NCBI RefSeq assembly: GCF_052065755.1
Contig: NZ_JBQHTK010000001.1
Location: 372,001-436,000, forward strand
Direction: 5' to 3'
DNA from: Allocoprococcus sp004560705
GTDB lineage: Bacteria > Bacillota > Clostridia > Lachnospirales > Lachnospiraceae
Length of the DNA stretch: 64,000 nucleotides
The translations under genes were made by a program, and so were the position numbers. Positions 62,829-64,000 of the stretch are shown piece after piece (position 1 is the stretch's first letter; each line of letters begins with the position of its first letter). A model generated the notes under the pieces. It was not told where the DNA came from. It worked only from the letters and a program-made list of their open reading frames with translations, and made no database searches.

Positions 62829-63782
62829 ATGAACGTAATGACCGCCGGACTTCAAATGTTTGTCATGTTTCTGTTAATACTAGCCGGCTATTTCTGCTAC
62901 AAAGCCCATATGATCTCCCAGGAAAATAATGCCTGTCTTTCCAGGCTGGTTGTAAATGTCTTCAACCCTGCTATGATTTTCTCCAGCGTACTTGGGAATT
63001 CCGGAAACGGCACTGTGGACTCCATACCGCTTCTCTTTCTGGTCTCTGCCGGAATCTATCTCTTCCTGATCATCCTGTCGAAGATCCTTGTTCGGATTTT
63101 CCGTGAGACAGGCGACCAGCAACAAATCACTGAACTCCTTTATATATTTGCAAATGTCGGTTTTGTCGGCATCCCTGTTGTAAAGGCACTTTTGGGAACG
63201 GATAAACTGATTTATGTTGCCGTATTTATCCTGGAATATAACATTCTGGTCTACACCTACGGCATCTCCCTGCTGAGACACGGTTCGAAAGGAACAGACA
63301 CCCCAAAAGCCGCATTCCAATTGTCCACATTAAAACCACTGGTTAATCCGGGCACCATTGCCTGTGTAGCAACCCTTTTCATATTTGTCACCGACATCGT
63401 CCCTCCGCAGCCACTTAGCGACGGACTCCAGTATCTGGCAAATGCTACCACTCCGATCTCACTCATCGTAATCGGAGTCTCCCTGGGAATCCAGGCAGAT
63501 CTCGTCTCCCTCTTCACCAGCGGGAAACGCTATCTCTTCTGCCTGTGCAAATTGCTGGTAATCCCGATAATCGGGACCCTGTTCCTCAAACGCCTTCCGA
63601 TCTCTAATGTGATGTGTCAGGTTTATATGATCATGATGGCAATGCCTTGTGGGAATCTTATCCTGATGCTGGTTGAAGAAAGCGGGCGGGACGGACGAGA
63701 ATGTTCTTATCGAATTATCCTTTCCACACTGCTATCCATACTGACCATCCCAATCCTGATATTCCTGTATCCATATTTATAA
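62829..63782 (+). CDS. AEC-family (auxin efflux carrier-like) transporter
   Basis: The 317-residue protein has about ten predicted spans in the two-repeat AEC layout: AGYFCYKAHMISQENNACLS near the N-terminus, FANVGFVGIPVVKALLG, and a final MMAMPCGNLILMLVEESG. Bacterial members export or import organic acids or amino acids. It is monocistronic, with its own promoter and terminator. The substrate is unknown. Confidence 0.85.
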   Translation: MNVMTAGLQMFVMFLLILAGYFCYKAHMISQENNACLSRLVVNVFNPAMIFSSVLGNSGNGTVDSIPLLFLVSAGIYLFLIILSKILVRIFRETGDQQQITELLYIFANVGFVGIPVVKALLGTDKLIYVAVFILEYNILVYTYGISLLRHGSKGTDTPKAAFQLSTLKPLVNPGTIACVATLFIFVTDIVPPQPLSDGLQYLANATTPISLIVIGVSLGIQADLVSLFTSGKRYLFCLCKLLVIPIIGTLFLKRLPISNVMCQVYMIMMAMPCGNLILMLVEESGRDGRECSYRIILSTLLSILTIPILIFLYPYL

Positions 63783-63805
63783 TTTATCATAATCCGCATA
63801 AATAT

Positions 63806-63838
63806 TTCCCCGGCAAACCACTCTGGCTTGCCGGGGAA
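63806..63838. terminator. Bidirectional terminator between the AEC and phosphatase genes
   Basis: TTCCCCGGCAA and TTGCCGGGGAA pair perfectly over 11 bases around an 11-base loop, lying between two convergent genes. Confidence 0.8.
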
Positions 63839-63840
63839 TC

Positions 63841-64000
63841 TTATTTCCATCCGAAATCATGTTCAAGAATGTACTGCATCAGGCCTTCACAGCCCTCTCG
63901 GATTTCCCGGTAAGCCACATCAAACCGCTCACTGTACCACGGATCGGAAATGCTGGCATTCCTTCCCGCGTACTGTAGCAGAAGCGAAATCTTCCCGCCC
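63841..64000 (-). CDS. Low-molecular-weight protein-tyrosine phosphatase, C-terminal part (cut by window edge)
   Basis: The visible 52 codons read ISDPWYSERFDVAYREIREG and end LEHDFGWK. The Asp-Pro-Trp-Tyr loop is the general-acid motif of low-molecular-weight phosphatases. The CxGNxCRS active site would lie outside the window. Confidence 0.88.
   Translation of the reverse strand, partial: GGKISLLLQYAGRNASISDPWYSERFDVAYREIREGCEGLMQYILEHDFGWK

Overview
The window reads as chromosomal DNA of a strictly fermentative, low-to-moderate GC Firmicute, most likely a gut Lachnospiraceae (Clostridium scindens / Dorea / Faecalicatena-like). This rests on the ribosomal gene order, a KOW-domain protein between map and infA, an L17 with a long internal insertion, a Stickland D-proline reductase operon and a full selenocysteine system. 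The species is not resolved from sequence alone.

Region by region. 1-9.1 kb: pentose use (araD fragment, araB-type kinase, AraR-type repressor, a GguAB/ChvE-type sugar ABC transporter, rpiB, an orphan sugar-binding lipoprotein). 9.1-25.9 kb: one continuous minus-strand S10-spc-alpha ribosomal superoperon (rpsJ to rplQ) with secY, adk, map, infA and rpoA, its promoter and a structured leader. 26.3-29.6 kb: a GH127/GH146-type beta-L-arabinofuranosidase and a divergent TetR regulator. 29.6-37.4 kb: D-proline reductase operon prdC-prdA-(95-codon ORF)-prdB(Sec)-prdD-prdE, the selenocysteine tRNA, and divergent prdF (proline racemase) with a second TetR. 37.4-44.0 kb: a Wadjet plasmid-defence operon jetABCD whose jetC carries a one-base frameshift. 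44.2-53.2 kb: selenium supply and selenocysteine synthesis (DUF3343, TusA-like, YedE, cysteine desulfurase; then yedF-selD(Sec)-selA-selB-lysR). 53.2-53.9 kb: a GC-rich gene-free stretch with large hairpins and a tandem repeat. 53.9-64 kb: methyltransferase, an M20 amidohydrolase with two membrane proteins and a divergent regulator, a group II intron relic, aminopeptidase P, a DUF3783 protein, an AEC transporter and the end of a low-molecular-weight phosphatase gene.

How it fits together. Aminopeptidase P can release proline from peptides, PrdF makes D-proline, and PrdAB reduces it using a selenocysteine. That residue is made by SelA/SelD/tRNA-Sec, delivered by SelB, and supplied by the YedE/desulfurase genes. 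SelD is itself a selenoprotein. The Wadjet operon sits between these two halves of the selenium economy. The arabinofuranosidase links functionally to the araBD and sugar-transport genes at the left end.
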